Shown here: positions 24,289 through 38,800 of the stretch, piece by piece | How the letters are laid out: every line of letters starts with the position of its first letter | How positions within the stretch are numbered: position 1 is the stretch's first letter | From: Chromera velia | Taxonomy: Eukaryota; Sar; Chromeraceae | Length of the DNA stretch: 64,000 nt | Direction: 5' to 3' | Assembly: GCA_018398765.1 (NCBI GenBank) | Contig: JAHBMJ010003099.1 | Coordinates: 10,001-74,000, forward strand | Program-made: the position numbers and the translations under genes | The notes under the pieces: model-generated | Databases searched by the model: none | Seen by the model: only the letters and a program-made list of their open reading frames with translations | What the model was told of the DNA's origin: nothing

Positions 24289-25033
24289 CGGGCCGTGAGA
24301 CGCACGCGCTACTCTTTCTTTGGTTCCCTGATCTGAAAGTGTCTTCTCCTTCGATTGTGTCGGTGGTTGAGCAGAAAGAAGATCGGCTCATGCATTATCA
24401 ATAAAGAGGTGTTTGGTCAAGAGGTGCGAAGAAGGATCGAAGACGATCAAAGAGACTCTTCATGAAAAGGGAAGGCTGATCTCGAGGCACCACGCAGCTG
24501 ATTGCAGTTCGTGCGAACTCCTTATAATTTGTGCTTGAGGGGCACGTGCATATTTTCTGTTCGCCAGGAATTTATTCCTCGGATGGCTCTAGCTCGGCTG
24601 CATGGCACGGCCGGGCGGCGGCCCCGGAAAGCCGGCGTTCGTGCAGTCTCGCGTGGCGCGGCAACAATTTTCGGGCGTGCCAAAAATTTTGGCTCTGAAA
24701 AGCTGATCGACTGAATTGCGCTCTTGTCTTGGAGCTCTTGTGACGAATGTTTCCCCTTCTCTCTCTAAGAAGAAGAGCCGATATCGCTTGAGAAGACACT
24801 CGCAAAACAGAAAGTCGTACATCATCATCTTCGCCTGATCAGTGACAATCTATGTTCATAAAGTAATTCTGAAGGACAGAACTGATTGTTGTGCCAGTCT
24901 GACAGGAGCCTCGTTGTGACAGCCAAGCCCAATGTGGTTGAGTCTTCTGATTTCTTTGTGACGCCCATTTTTTTCGTTCTATGGCCTCTTCCTGAGTTTG
25001 TTTGCATCGTAGGAGGAAGAGGTCAAGGCCAAG
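24289..25033. promoter_or_regulatory. Bidirectional promoter region (ankyrin/large gene)
   Basis: 745 bp separate two divergent start codons. I see no open frame with a coding look. The ankyrin gene 5' UTR would be on the left and the large gene's on the right. Just before the large gene's first ATG there is a TAG followed by GAGGAAGAG in frame, which could also be a splice acceptor, so an upstream 5' exon cannot be excluded. Confidence 0.45.
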
Positions 25034-26546
25034 ATGGACCCCAGAATAGCGGGCATGGGATCTCTGCACGAGTTCCTCTACTCGCTGGATGATTCTGGGG
25101 GCAGTGGGGCTAAGGGAAGCAAGAAGGGAGGACAGAAGAAGGGGACCCGTCCTCCGCAACGAGGGGATGCCAGCGCACGGCAAAACATCGCGTCAGTCCC
25201 CTTCAGTTCTTCCTTCTCAGTCCTTCCCGATAAGGAAATTGTTGTACGTTGAACTGAGGGCAGGGGTCCATCGTCCCTGGGTAGTTCTGTGACTGTGAAC
25301 TGAGGTGTTGTTTTCTTCCTCGTGTCTTTTGCAGTTTTCGCTTGCGGAAAGGCGAAGAACCCATCGACCCCTTTGAGATGGAACGAGCACAGATTGACTG
25401 GGAAAAGATTCAGACTCCCAACGAGGTGAGCTCCTCTCTTCTTTCATGGATCACTCTCCCCCGCCCCTGTTCTTCACTGCTTCCCAGAACCTGTCAGGGC
25501 GCTCGGATGAGCTTCTCGCCTGGGCCTGTCGGCCAAGAGTACTAATCCCGTGTAGGGGCACACTCAGACGTCGGACTGATGAATTTTGGAAGACCAGATG
25601 TGTGTGTGTGTGTGTGACGACTCTCAACAGCCTCCGTGTGTTGTTTGTTTGTGGGTGTGATGCGGGTCTGTTCTCACGTGCTGAGATAGTAGCTGTACTC
25701 TTCCCTTCCCTCCTGCAGTTCTGGGATGCAGTCAATCAGTTTCTGAACCCTATGAGCGCGGAGTGGGTCCAGTTCTTCCAATGTCGAGATGAACAACGGA
25801 CGGACAATTACGACAACGTCCCGTTGGGTCGGTCGGTAGATGGATGGGAGTCCTTCCTCCCTCTGTCTTTCGGGTCGTTTGATCAGGCATTTGCACTACG
25901 ACATGCGTGTTGAGCCCGCGTTTCCTGTTTCCACGATCTAGACTGGCAGTGCTGCTGCTCTCCTGTGGACTGACTCTGTCAGGTGTTGCTTTCTTGTGTG
26001 CGTGTGAGAGTGCCTTGCTTCTTCCCATGTGCCTGCCTGACCTCTGACTGAATTCCTTCCGTCTGCTGCAGGCCCGCACTACTCATGGCAGTGGGTGGTC
26101 GAAGACACCATCAACTGGGTAGAGCTGGCAAAGATCAAGAAGAGACGGATGGCCATGGCGGAGGCTGAGGGTGTGCAGACAGAGGAAGTGGGGGGAGGAG
26201 ACGGCCTCGGTTTGTCTCAGCAGCAGGCAGAGGGTGACAGTATGATGGGAGTGGGTGAGGACAATGATCAGGGGGGGGGTGTAGTTGCTAACTTAACTGA
26301 GGGGGGGTCGTCTTCGTCCTCTTCCTCGAGCAGTAGGGCTCCGTTGGCGCAACAGGGCTCTGCTGCCTCTTTGGGTGTGGGTGTGGGTGTGGGGGGGCGT
26401 GCAGGAGCAGTGAGGGTTCCGCCTGTAAGGCCGGAGCAGGGCAGAGACTGGGAGCTGCAAGTGGCTCGGGAGTGGCAAGAGAGGTTCTTGGAGGAATTCT
26501 TGGCTGACATCTCGAAGATGCCTGGAGGTCACTCAGTGTTTCCGTC

Positions 26547-26585
<39 letters not shown>

Positions 26586-29500
26586 GGCAGTCAGCTGACA
26601 TGATAGACCGACAAGACAGGTGCTGGAAGTCAGAGAGAGAACTAAATGAGTTCCCACTGAAGGACCGAGAGGAAGTCAGAGTTGAAAGAGATGAAGATCG
26701 CACACGAACGGTCACAACTTGGCATGCCACATGGGAGTTTTCGTTCATCATTGTCCCTTCTTCCATAGTCACCCTCCTCTCCTCTTACTTTTTTGAGCTC
26801 CGCTGCTGAGTCTCCCTCTCGTTGTCCATCCTTCGGCATATGTTGTCACACTGTGAAAATTGGGGGAAAGGGGGGTGGCCGGAGATACATGCAGAAAGCA
26901 GGCCACACGCCTTGCTGCTTTCCTTCCATGAGGGTGGGTCGCTTTCACAAAGAATGGACTCAGGGTCCTTCGCTTTTCGTCCTTTTCCCTTCCCCTGTCT
27001 GACTTCGTTCCTTCTTTCCATCCTCTACATATATGCCTTTGGAGCTGCGTTGAATTTCTCCCGTACGCTCACTCTCTGCTCACTTCTCTCTGCTGCTGTT
27101 GCTGATGCTGCTGCAGCGTATGAGACATGTTTGAAGAAACCGAGAGACGGCGAAATGGAGGTCGAGGAAGCATCCTCTTCCTGCTCCTCCTCTTCGTCTT
27201 CCTCTGCCACCAAGGAGGGGGGTCAGCTGAGTGACCTGAAGCGACCTCCTCCTCTGAAGGCAGAGAACGGCACAGGAGATGACGAAGGAGATGGTGGGGG
27301 GACCTTGCTTGCACCACCAGCAGCGGCAGCTGCCGGAGCAGCAGGTGCGTCACCGTCCCCCCTCCCACCCCTGAACTCTCTCAGTCACCCGATGTCCCTG
27401 GGGCCTAGGTACACTCAGCTCTCGACTGCTCACTTCAAAGACAGAAGGAGCGAGTTGATAGAGGAAGAGTTGAAGTATGCGGCTGAAGACCTGAAGCAGG
27501 CAGTCGCACGGACCGACAAGATCGCGAAGCCGCTCCTTGAGGCGGTCACACTCGCGGCACAGAGGGACGCCCAGCTTCTGCCCATTCGAAAGCAGATGAA
27601 CGACCTCTGCTTCGGTTACTGGGTCAAACGTCAGTTGCATTATTTCCTGGTTTTTTCTCGGTCTCGCAGGCTCATCCCCACAGACTCTCTCTTTCTCTCC
27701 CTCTGCCTCATTTGCGGTGCATGTGGGCTTGTGTGTGCGTGCGTGTTTTGTGGCGAGCTATTTCCGTTCTTTCCCTTTCTTGGACCACTGTTATCAGTTC
27801 CTTTGGCTCTCTGTCCTGAGATTCTGTGGTGACTCGGACTTTTGACTGCATGCGCGTGTTTTCGATGTACGGGCGCCCTTATGCTGTGGTATGCTCTTCT
27901 TTTTCTCTGATCTCATTTCATTCTGTGTCTCCAAGTCGTTCAAAGGTTCTTCCTCCCTTTTGATTCCTGTCGGCTTATTTCTGGATGTGTGCACGTCCGC
28001 AGGGATGATCGACGAGTTGTCTTACAAACAATTTGTCGACTCGATTGAAGAGCTCGTGCATGTAGATCCGGTTACACGGGAGTATCTGGTGACGTTCGAC
28101 GACGGGGAGGTCGTGCAGTCAGTCTCCTCTCTTCTCTTTCTGTTTTTCTTTCCTTTCCTTTCCTTTCCTTTCCTTTCTGTTCTTTCTTTCTTTCTTTCTT
28201 TCTTTCTTTTCTTTCTTTCTTTTTCTTTCTTTCTTTCTTTCTTTCTTTCTTTTCTTTCTTTCTTTCTTTCTTTCTTTCTCTTTCTCTCTCTTTTCTTTTT
28301 TTCGGAAGGCAGCGGGACAAAAGGGGAAAAGAGGACAGAAAAAAGGAGAAGCGGTGGGAAGAGAAGAATCACTCGAGGGGACAGTTGTGAGAGGCAAGTG
28401 GGAAGAGAGTGATTTCAAAGGTATTTTAGAGGTAGACAGATGAAAGGAAGGAAGGAAGAGAAAAGCCAGAGAGAGCGACCTCCCAAAGGAAGACCCACTG
28501 ACCAAACACACACACGGCAGCTGCAGGTACATGGGGCACCCTGGAAGGCGAAGAGACAAAAGAAGAATCGGCTGGGGATTGAGGCAATGCACAATGCCTC
28601 CCGCTCTCACTGCAAATATATTCATGTCCGTTCCCTCTATCTCTGGACTTTTTTGCCTCTTTCTGCCCTGCAGGGTGGGATGGGTTCCCGAGAAAGACAT
28701 CAAAGAGATGCTCCAGATCCGCCCCCTGATGCACGGAACTCACGAGTCTGCCTATACACTCGCTTTGACAGACTCGGGGGAAATCCCCGCCCCTTCCCGT
28801 GTGAGAGGTCCTTTCTGTCACTACTGTCGAAGAGATGCATCCAAAAAGAGGGAAAGAGAGTTCCACGCCTGTGCAACACGACTACAGGCCAGTCAGAGAT
28901 TCCCGCACGTCCTCGCCCAGTTTGAGCGCCCCAAATTTGGTCATCACCCCAAGAACACCCCTGCCTCTGCCAGTCTGTGGGGAGACGGCACGGGGGGTCT
29001 GGCGATCAAAGACCAACAGGGAGAAAAACCGTCTCCACCCGACTTCGCCGAGATCGGCCTTCTTCGAAAAGGCCTTTTGGAGGCAGCAGGGATCTCCAAA
29101 GCTGCATCCGACGCCATCAAAAACGCCACCGCAAAGCGCGCCTCCGTCTCATCCCTGGAAGAAGGGAACGCGGGGGGGGTAAAGCAGGATGAGTTGTTTG
29201 ACGACGATGACGATGAGGATGAGGAGATGCCTTCAGCGTCTGGAGATGACTCCGCGTCTGCAGCTGTGCAGCTGGTTTCCAGGACACATCAGACAGGGGG
29301 CACTCCCCACAGCGTCACGCGTGCGTCACCCAAGTCTGCCTCCAGAGCCGCTGCTGCTGCTGCCGCTCCAGGACCGAAAAACAAAGCAGGCACGCCAAGT
29401 CGCCAAAGTAGTCGTAGTAGTGGGGGGGCACAGGGGGGCGAGGGTTCGGGTCTCTTTGCGCAGCAGCAGCAGTTCGATGCAGCTGCTTCGTTTCACTTGG

Positions 29501-32500
29501 AGAATGGGAATGGTGACTCGGCATTGGGGCCGTTGTCCTTTTCTTCTTCGTCGGCAGCCGCCATGAAGGGGGGCAAAGGGACAGATGGAGAGACCGCAGA
29601 ACAGACGGTGGAGAGGGGAGATGCCCAGACTGGAGTGAATGGCAGTAGTGAGCCAACTGCCGCCACCGCCACTGCAGATGGTGTAGCGCCGGTGCAGGTA
29701 GACAGTGGGGGCGTTTCGTCTCTTTCCGTCTCCCAGCCCCCCGTTGACTTGGAAGACGATTCGGCAGAGGGTGAGAAGCAGAAGAGTCAGTCGCAGCAGC
29801 CAAAAGCTGTCGGGGGGGAGAGCAGCCCATCTGACGGTTCTCAAATTCTTCCCTCTTCTGGTGTCAAAGGAGAGATCATAAAGAAGGAAGAGGAGGATGG
29901 GGCAGGACATGGGAAGATGGGGAATGGGGACGTTGTCGTAGGGGGCGGTGAGGAGGAGGGGGAGGGCATGCCTTCTGGTGTCCATACAGAAACACTACTT
30001 ATCTCTTCGTCGGTTTCCCAACCCTCTGCTTCCCCTGCCCGCTCTCCCGTTGCTCCTCCTAGTGGAGGGGTGCCAGGGTTAGAGGCTTTAGATCCCTCTC
30101 AGTCCTCCTCTTCATCGTCTTCGAGGCTTGTCGCCCCCCCTCAGGATGAGACGGCTGAGGGGCAGAGGGGGTCGGAATCGTCTTCCTCGTCCTCCTCTTC
30201 CTCTTCGTCCGCTGCTGCAGTGACGAGAACTGTGAGGACACGTTCTAGGGCTGTGAAGGAAGGAGGAGTAAGTGGGGACGGGGGTGGGGTCAATGGAGCA
30301 ACATCGTTACCTGCTCAGCAGCTCTCTGCCCCCCCCCAGGCTTCTGCCGACCCCTCGGAAGTTCCTTCCGAGCTTCTCTTGACTGTCAGGAGGAAAATCA
30401 AGCAGGAGGCTCAAGTCAAGTCTCAGCCGACAGAAGAAAGTGCAGTTAGACCGGAAGCAGAGGGAGCGGCAGTGTCAATAGAAGAGGGAGAGGGGGCAGC
30501 TGAAGAGAATGGAGAGGGAGAGGCGACAGATGGAGAGGCACCAAAGTCGTCTAGAGACGCTGATCAGAGCCCCTCTGTCGCTTCAGCAGTAGCAAAAGAA
30601 GCTCCTTCATACACTCTCCGTTCCCGCAATCGAGGTGAGAACTCTCAGTCTGTTCGCCTGCGTTCCTCGAGACGCGAGTCTCCTTCCAAGGATAGAGGGG
30701 GAGAGACGGACACAAGGGAGGGGGGTGAAGCGCCGTCCGCCTCTGCGAGTGCGAAGGAGGGGGTGAAGGGAAAGAAGAAAGCAAAGACGAAAGCCGCCGC
30801 AAAGAAACCCAAAATCGAAGAAGAAGAAGAAGAGGAAGGAGGAGGAGACGGGGAGGCAAAGATAGAGATCGATGCCGAGCTACCGGTTCCCGCGGTGTCT
30901 GTGAAGGAGGAGGAAGAACCTTTGGGGGGAGCGGCAGCACCGTCAGATGCCCCTGCAGAGGATGCAGCAGCTGCGAGTGCTTCTGCACCGACTGTGTCAG
31001 GCCGAATGACCACAAGAGGTGCAGCAAGCCGAGCAACACGGCAGGGTGGGGGTGCAGCGGCAGTCCCCGCAAGTCCCGTTGTTGCCCCCAACCGCCCTGT
31101 CACGCGTGGGGGGGCGAGGAAGCAGGAAGTGCCCCCCGAGCCTGCCCCGTCTGTGTCGGAGTCTGTCCTTGTGACGGTCACAGGAGACGCGAATCTCGAA
31201 CCTCAGCCCGCCGCTTCTTCGATCGCTCCTGCTTCAGTGATAGAAGGGTCAGTAGGGGGGGGTGAGGGGGAGGATGAGCAGAGTGGGGCTCCTCCCGTGG
31301 GAGAGGGGGTGACGACTTCCAGGGGCCGCGTTGTGAAACGAAAAGCCGCAGTCGACGATGTCCTCAAAGGGGGTCAGTACACTCGTCGCGGTGCTGTTCC
31401 AAAAAAGGCGGGGGAGGTGCAGACTCGGGGGGGAGGCAGTAAGGGTCGTACAGGGAAAGGGGGGGGGGGGAACGCAGCTTCCTCTGTGGACGGTTTCGAG
31501 GACCGTCCGGAGGGGACTATAGGGTCCGCGGCAGAGGGTGAGGATGTACCTATGAGTGTGGCGGCAGAGGACAGGGGAGAGGGTGGGGGGGATGCACAGG
31601 TAGCAGCTGCTGCCGCGGAAGAGCTGGCAGGAGTGGGTGCCGTTTTCAGTCGAACTGAATCGTCTGCAGCCTCTGTCTGGGATCCTTCTGCGTCTTTTGC
31701 TTCTTCCAGCCACAAGGCGAAAGCGAAAGGAAAAGGCAAAGCGAAGGCAAAAACAAAGGCCAAACCCAAACCAAAACAGAGAGCATCTTCTCAGTCTCCC
31801 CAACCGATCCAAATAGAACCGTCATCCCTTCCTGAAGACAGTGCTCAGGGCACAGTGGCAGGTGCTAGGTCCCCTGCCGCGCTGGCTGCCGAAAGCGAGG
31901 AGCCTGTTCATGAAGAGGACAAACCCCACGCAGGTGTGCCGGGGTCATGGGACCTCACCAATCTTGTCGAGCTCGGTCTTTTGAGAACAACACACATGAA
32001 GAAAGGGGGGGCTATGGCAAAGATGCGGGGGGCAAAAGGACTCGGTGCTGCTGTCCGGGGAAGGGGTGGTGGTATTGCCCTACCCAAAGCAGCGCTTGCT
32101 GTCCCGGTTCCCATCCAAGTTGCTGTTCCTGTTCTTCCAGCAGCACCAGCAGCAGCAGCGAGCTCTCCCTCAGGCTCTCGTCCTGCTCCCTCCACCTCAG
32201 GAGCTCCGTTGGCTCCCTCCTTGAAGAGCGCCCCTGCTGTCCCAACGATGATTCCCATCACGATGAGTGATTCCAACACAGAAGAGGAGGATGAAATGCC
32301 CATCCGGGGTGTGTCGGGAGCGTTCCCGGGCGAGAAGAAATTCATCAAGGGCCCCCCCCTTCCTGCCGGAGTTGCAGCCCCAAAAAAGAAATCGAAAAAA
32401 GGTCTCTCGAAGGGGTCAAAATTGAAGGGGGGGTTGCTGTCGAAAAACGGAAAAGGCGCACGAGTGGGGGGTGGTGGTCTGACAGCCTCCGCCGCTTCTG

Positions 32501-32820
32501 CAACAAGCAGCGTGACAGGCTCTTCAACCACCCGTTTCAAAGAAAGCAGAGGAGGGCTCAATAGAGGAGGAAGAGGGACAAGGGGTAGAGGGGGTATGGA
32601 CTCGGTCCGGGGTGCAGGGGGGTCCTCCCTCGCATTGGGGGGGGATAAGTCGGCATCGTTCGCTTCCGTAGCCGCGGGGGCGCTGGCGGTATTCCAGACT
32701 CACCTGGACGACTATGAAGTTCCTTTCAAGGGCTGCTGGCGTCTCTTTTGTGACGACTGTCTCAACCACGCCCTCTCGACTTCTCAGGGAGACGGAGACG
32801 GGTGAGTCAGGGGGGGGGTT

Positions 32821-32851
<31 letters not shown>

Positions 32852-35800
32852 ACTTGAAGGGTCTTTCTTCGCCTGTGTTTTGTTGGCAATTCTGTTCGAT
32901 CGTTTTGGGGCGTCTTTGATAGAATTGAATCTGTTTGACAGTAGAGAATGAGAAGAACGACGATAAGAGAGGTCGGAAAGGGCTCAGTATCTGCAGGGAG
33001 GGAATGTGGTGGCGCCTTCTTTGAACGCAGGTTCACTCTCTCTGTGCTTCCTTCCTTCTACTTAATTGCAGAGAGAAGAAAGGTCCCAACTGGCAGTGCC
33101 CCTACTGCCTCCAGACGTGCTCGTGCGACAGGTGCACGACGAACAACACCCTGAAGAAGTTGGTAACGTACTATACCTCCTACTACTCTGGAGACACCTC
33201 TAATTTGATCATTCGACGGGTCAGTCAGTTAGTCAGTCAGTCAGTGAGTGACTGTACGTCGGCGAATACATGGGGTCTTGCGATTTCTACTCTCTGATCG
33301 AGAGAGAGCTTTCTGTCCTTCTCCGATCGGAGAATTCTAAAGGGGTCCTCCACCAGTCCTGCCGTCGCTTTGAAAAGAAGACAGCAAAGATTCTTCTGGT
33401 GATAGTCACAAAGAAAGCTGCTCGTCTCCAGTCAGGACATGTGCCCGTCTTGTCCTTAAAGTGTATCTCGTCTCTGTTCTGAATGTCCCCAATTCGTTGA
33501 ATTTATCCCTCCCTTCTTTTTCCCTCTCTTAATATCTCTCTCTCTTTCTCTCTCTCTGCAGCGCCCCCCCCGTCCCCTGACATGGCGACAGTTCCTGGAG
33601 ATCCCCCAGTCCTCCAACTCTTCGTTTGTGAATCTGGAGATGCGCCTCCGCAGTATTGCGGGCCCTGAAGGGGCGTCTCGGAAGCTTGGGGGTGGTGCAA
33701 GAGGGGGGGCGGCAGCGGCGGGATCGACAGGCCGCGGTGGGATGGCCGTCCGGCAGTCGGACAGGAAGGCCGCGGCAGGGGGTCCCGCAGACCTCCCCTC
33801 TTCCCAAGCAGCCAGCCGAAGGAGGGCAGCTGCAGAGGAAGAAGAAGAAGCGAGGAAGATCGCGATCAAGGACGAAAAGAAAGCGCGTCCGAAGTTCATT
33901 CCGGGAGATGACATTATTGATGTCAGCTCTCTGGGTGGCGCTGCTGCTTTGTCTCCCATGAGTGGACCCGCGGCTTCCCTCGTCGCTGGGGGCACATTGG
34001 GTTTTTCTCGTGGCAGTGGTATTCGCACACGTGGGGGTGGGCGGGGGAGGGGGAAGGGAATGTTTGGGGCTCGTGGTCCTCCGAGTTTGTTGCCTCCCGG
34101 TATTGTTCCCCCTTCTGGTGGTGGATTGAGCATACAAGGGACGAAGATGAAAGACATGACCGAGTGGGTGGACACAGGCAGCGTGCGGAAGAGGAAGAGG
34201 GACGGATGGGATCAGGGCCCAATCTTGAGGGAGGACGTTCTTGATGATCACATGAAGCAGCTAACCAGCGATCCGGGGGGCAGTTTCATCTTCCCTACGT
34301 ATTTTGGAGCCGGGCTTGCGCAGAGAGAACGTCAGATTCAAATTCAACAAGTGCGCATCAACACCGACAACAGATCAGTGGTCAGTCTTGCAGCAGAGGG
34401 ATGGCCTAAAGTTCTTAAGTTTTTTGTGTTCCTATCTGTTCTTGCAGTACTGAAGGATCCAGACAGTTTCTGCTGTTCCTCACCAAAAACATTAGTCTGT
34501 CTGACTGATGTCTATTAGACAGACACCCTTTCCCATATTCCAGATCTGCCCCTCTTTTTGTTTGAGTCAGCCCGTGCCTCTTCTGTTTCTGATTCGCTCT
34601 GCTTCATGAATCTCTCTCGCACGACACTGCTTTCTGTTTAGTTAATCTGTCAGTTGCTCCATGCGTTGGCAGTTGGTCGATCTGTCTGTTGACTTTTTTT
34701 TTCTGTGTTTGATTCCCGTAAGCTGCATGGCTGGTCGAGTCCGCTGGATGTGTGGATTTTGTGATCATTAAAACATTTTTGTTTCCTTTTTGGTTGGTGA
34801 CTGTTATTCATTGCTCTGCCGTGGTGCGACGGAATGCTGCAGCAATATGACGTTACTGACCTTGACGAGTTGAAGGGCCTCGCCAAGCTGCAGTGTGAGA
34901 TTGAAAGGTGCGCCTTTCCTTTCTCTCTCTGTGGGGAGGCTTCGTTTTCTTCTCCTGCTTCCTTCGTCCCGTTGTGTTTTCCTCTTCCTCTCTCTCTCTC
35001 TCTCTCTCTCTCAGTGAGTGAGTGAGTGAGTGAGTGAGTGAGCGAGTGAGTGAGTGAGTGAGTGAGTGGCGAGTGAGTGAGTGAGTGAGTGTGTGAGTGT
35101 GTGTGTGTGTGTGAGAGAGAGAGAGGAAGAGAGGAAGTACCTTTTCTTCTTGAGTGGAAGAAAGCTGATGAGTGGGTGGTTGCGTGCGTCAAAGTGGGAG
35201 GGAGCAGTTGCTTGGCTGGACGGCCTCTCTCTCTCGTCTCCTCTGCTGTCTGCAGTGGAAGGATGCTTTGCTTTTTCCTCCCTCATTCCCCTGTTTGTCC
35301 CTTCCTCTCTTCCTTCTTTCCTTCTTTCTGTCGTTCTAGCGACTCTCTCTTCATCTATCTTCTTTCTTCACCCCTTGCCGATTTCCTTCCATTGCGTTCT
35401 GTTGCTTCTTGTATTTCTGACTGACAGGTGGCGGGCGTTTGTGGGGTATATGATTCCGAAGGAGATGAAGCGCCTCCATGACGTGAAGGAGCGGTCGGTC
35501 GGGCCTCTGCAACAGTTCCTGGACGAGATCGACTTTGCAGTCGAACTGCCAACGAAGGAATTAGAGGACATGGAGAAGGTCAGCAGGCAAGCAGGCTGGC
35601 TGTTTTCTGTTTGGTTGGTTGGTGTTTTGGGAACAGAGGCCCCAGCTGCCTGTTTTGTACCTCACCTGGCACCGCACTGCTCTCACATGCAGGTGCAGAG
35701 ATTCGAGAAGGCAGGCTGGATGGATTTCAGAAAGAAAGAAAGAAAGAAGGGATAAGGAAGGTCGGGTGAGGGCGAAGGGAACGCATGTCTTTGTTGAAGG

Positions 35801-38800
35801 GAGGGAGGGAGGGAGGGAGGGAGGAATCAAGGCAGAAGAGGAACCAATGGGTTCTCTCTCAACCCATTCTCTGCCTTATCCTTTCTTTCTTTCTTTCTTT
35901 TCTTTCTTTCTTTCTTTCTTTCTTTGCATTGCCTCCTGTCTTTGACAAAGAAATCTGTTTTATCTTGTCTTGTCTTGGGCTGCCACTCATTGTTTTCATT
36001 CATGCGTTTGCTGTTTCGCTTCTGCAGGAGTGGGGCAAGGCGGGGTTGAAGCTCTTCGGGGGGAGGTCCTCTGGATCCAAACCCCTGGGTGATTCAGGAG
36101 CGGTCTCTTCGTCCTCCTCATCCTCTTCTTCATCTTCCTCCTCCTCTGCTGCTGAAGGGGAGGGGGGAAGGGAGGCGCCGTTCGGGACCCTCCCCGACAT
36201 GAACGGGGGGGAGGGTGAAGATCAGAGAGACGGGCTCGGGGAGGGAGTTGAAGGGGTGTCTCACTTCAGAGCCCTTGAGGACATAGCGCCCCCTCAGGTC
36301 TCTGAGTTCATCACAAAGTACAGAAAGCACGAGAAACTCCACATACCACCCCCACCGGTAACAGCTAAAGGTACGAAGACAGGCACAGCACCCGTGGAGG
36401 GGGAGGAAGGCGAGTCCAAACCGCCGCCGCATAACAGAAAGCGGCGTGTGAGTGGTCAGCAATCCGACCGTGGTCGTCGCCTGATTCCCTATCAGAACCT
36501 CCCCATGTGCATACCAACACTCCCCAGCGCCTTCCCTCCCGTCAACGGAAACACCACCCCCGGAGGAAGAGGAAGAGGAAGAGGAGGTGGTGTCAATGGC
36601 TTACCTGCTTTGCCTCCGGGTGTAGTTCCCACCGAACCTTTTGGTCTGATGCCGAACCCTATGGGAATGGGGATCAACATCGCGTTTGCCCAGATGCAAA
36701 TGCAAATCATGGGCTCGCCCCTGTCTCGTACCGCAAGCATCGGATCTCCTTTTGCCAACGCCCACCTGACTCCAGCTTTGCCCTTTGCAGTTCCCAACGG
36801 ACAGCTGGGCGGTCCCATTCCCGCCATTCCCCCTTTTGGTTTTCCCCCAGCGGGTCCTCTAGGAGACGGCACGGGTGTGGGTCTGAATGGACTGAATGGG
36901 CCTTCTACCAAAAGGGTCAGAGGTCCCGGAAAGAAAACAAAGGAACAGAAACAAATAGAAAAGATGCAGAAGATGTCCATAGCCCAACAGGAGGCCGCCG
37001 GTCAACTGTCACAACAGCAGCAATCGTCCGAAGAGGCAGCCATGGGGGGCGCTCTGGCCCATCCGTCCGGGTCCCCCGTGATACCCAGAATGGGAGGAGA
37101 CGCCTTGGTAGGCGGCGTTGGGGCTACCGTTGTCGATGGTCATGGATTGTCTCAGCAGCTGGCAATGCCTCTGTCCCCAGGGGTGGCACGGGGAATTCCC
37201 GTGAGATCTCCTGCGGTTCAGAGTTTGTCTGGGGGGGTTTCTGCCGCAGTTAGCGGGTCATCCGTTCAGCTGCCCTCTGCCTTCCCTGCATCGCACTTTT
37301 CTGTTCATCCGTCTGCACAAGTAGCAGCAGCAGTAGTCGCGGCTGGAGGGGGCGGGGGGCCCACCGGCCCGTCTGGTCAGTTGAGCATGTCGAATCCGAA
37401 TCTCCCTCTTCCCAATTGCCTCCCTCTGAAGATCGTGGAATATCTGATCAGGAAGGTGGAGAGCATACATCTTCTGATGTCTCCCGAGCCGTGGAGGACT
37501 GAGTATTTCGAGTTGGTGCAGCAGGAGAGAGATGCGAAGCAGCGAGGAGACAAAGCCCTAGATACAGAGGTGCAAGCACGCGCTGAGGCTGTCCTTAAAC
37601 GTTTGCACCAAGAGGTGCAGGCAGTGCATCATGCACATGCCGGCAGTCTTACAAGCCCAGGGGTCGTTGCGTCCCACCTTGATCCCTCTGCGGCCGTCTC
37701 TTCGACGAGTGCATCGAGAGTCCCACAGCAGGGGGGCACAGCGCAGCCAGAGGGGGCAGCGTCCGCTGCCTCCCCTCACGGTCCGTCTTCATCCCCTACC
37801 TTCCAGGCTCTCGTTGCCCACCCTGCATTTGTCTCTGCGCAGACTCCCGGGAATGATAAGGGGGGAGCTGCAGGGACTGGATGGGGGGGGGGTTCTCTTG
37901 ACGAATTGAAAGAGTTGAGAGAGCTGTTTATGAGAGCGGCAGGGCTGTTGAGGGAATTGGCGCCCCTTGCCAGCAGACCCAAATCACCGCCCCGTAGTGG
38001 GAGTGGAGGAACAGGTTCCCCTGCACTGAAGGCGGGGGGGAGAGGTCGGGGTGTTCTCACCTCAGGGGGGCCCATGGTCCTCGGTGCGGGACTCGGAGGT
38101 GTTGCTCAGGTTTTGAGTTCTCCTGCCAGGGGGGCAAACTCGAATCGGCCCCTTGTGTCTCCTCAACGAGGGGGGGCTGCAGCAGGGCGGGGGGGTGGAA
38201 GAGGAACACCATCCCAGCAGCAGAACTCCGTACAGCAGCCTTACCACCACCCTGCAGGTCCGACACAGCCAGGACAAGTGAAGGGTAAAGTACCGTTCAC
38301 AGATTTGTTTCTTCAAGGGGGGCAGCAGCAGCAGCAGCAACTCCAGCAACAGCAGCTGCAGCAGCAGCTGCAACAACAAACACAGGCAAAGCTGCAAGCA
38401 GTCCAGCAGAAACAGCAACAGAATTTGCATCCAGATGAGGAGAAGAGCATACTGGAAAGGAAGGATGAGTGGTTGGAATTTCTGAAAAGGCAATTCCCAA
38501 GCTGGTGGCAGAAGGCACAGAACTCATTCAACTCCAACAGTTATTTCTTCACTGTTGTCCACTGGGTGCGCGAGAATTATTTTCTCCCAGACCCTACATT
38601 GAAAGAGCCTCCGAAGCCAGGTGAGGTCCTCAAGAAAAAACACCCCAAACCGACTCAAGCAACGAGCCAGCAGCAGCAGGGGATGCAGATGCGCCACCCG
38701 ACCCAGGGAGGGCAGATCCGACCACTGCAGCACACCGCCGGGGCCCCCGCACAGCATCCCCAACGGCCCGGGTTCCAAGGGCACCCCCACCAAGCCGTGC

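Noticed and set aside
28118-28412. Extension of the large-gene exon through Phe/Leu/Ser repeats
   Set aside because: The frame stays open only because TTTC repeats lack stops. The next exon at 28674 restores the Tudor-like strand in phase.
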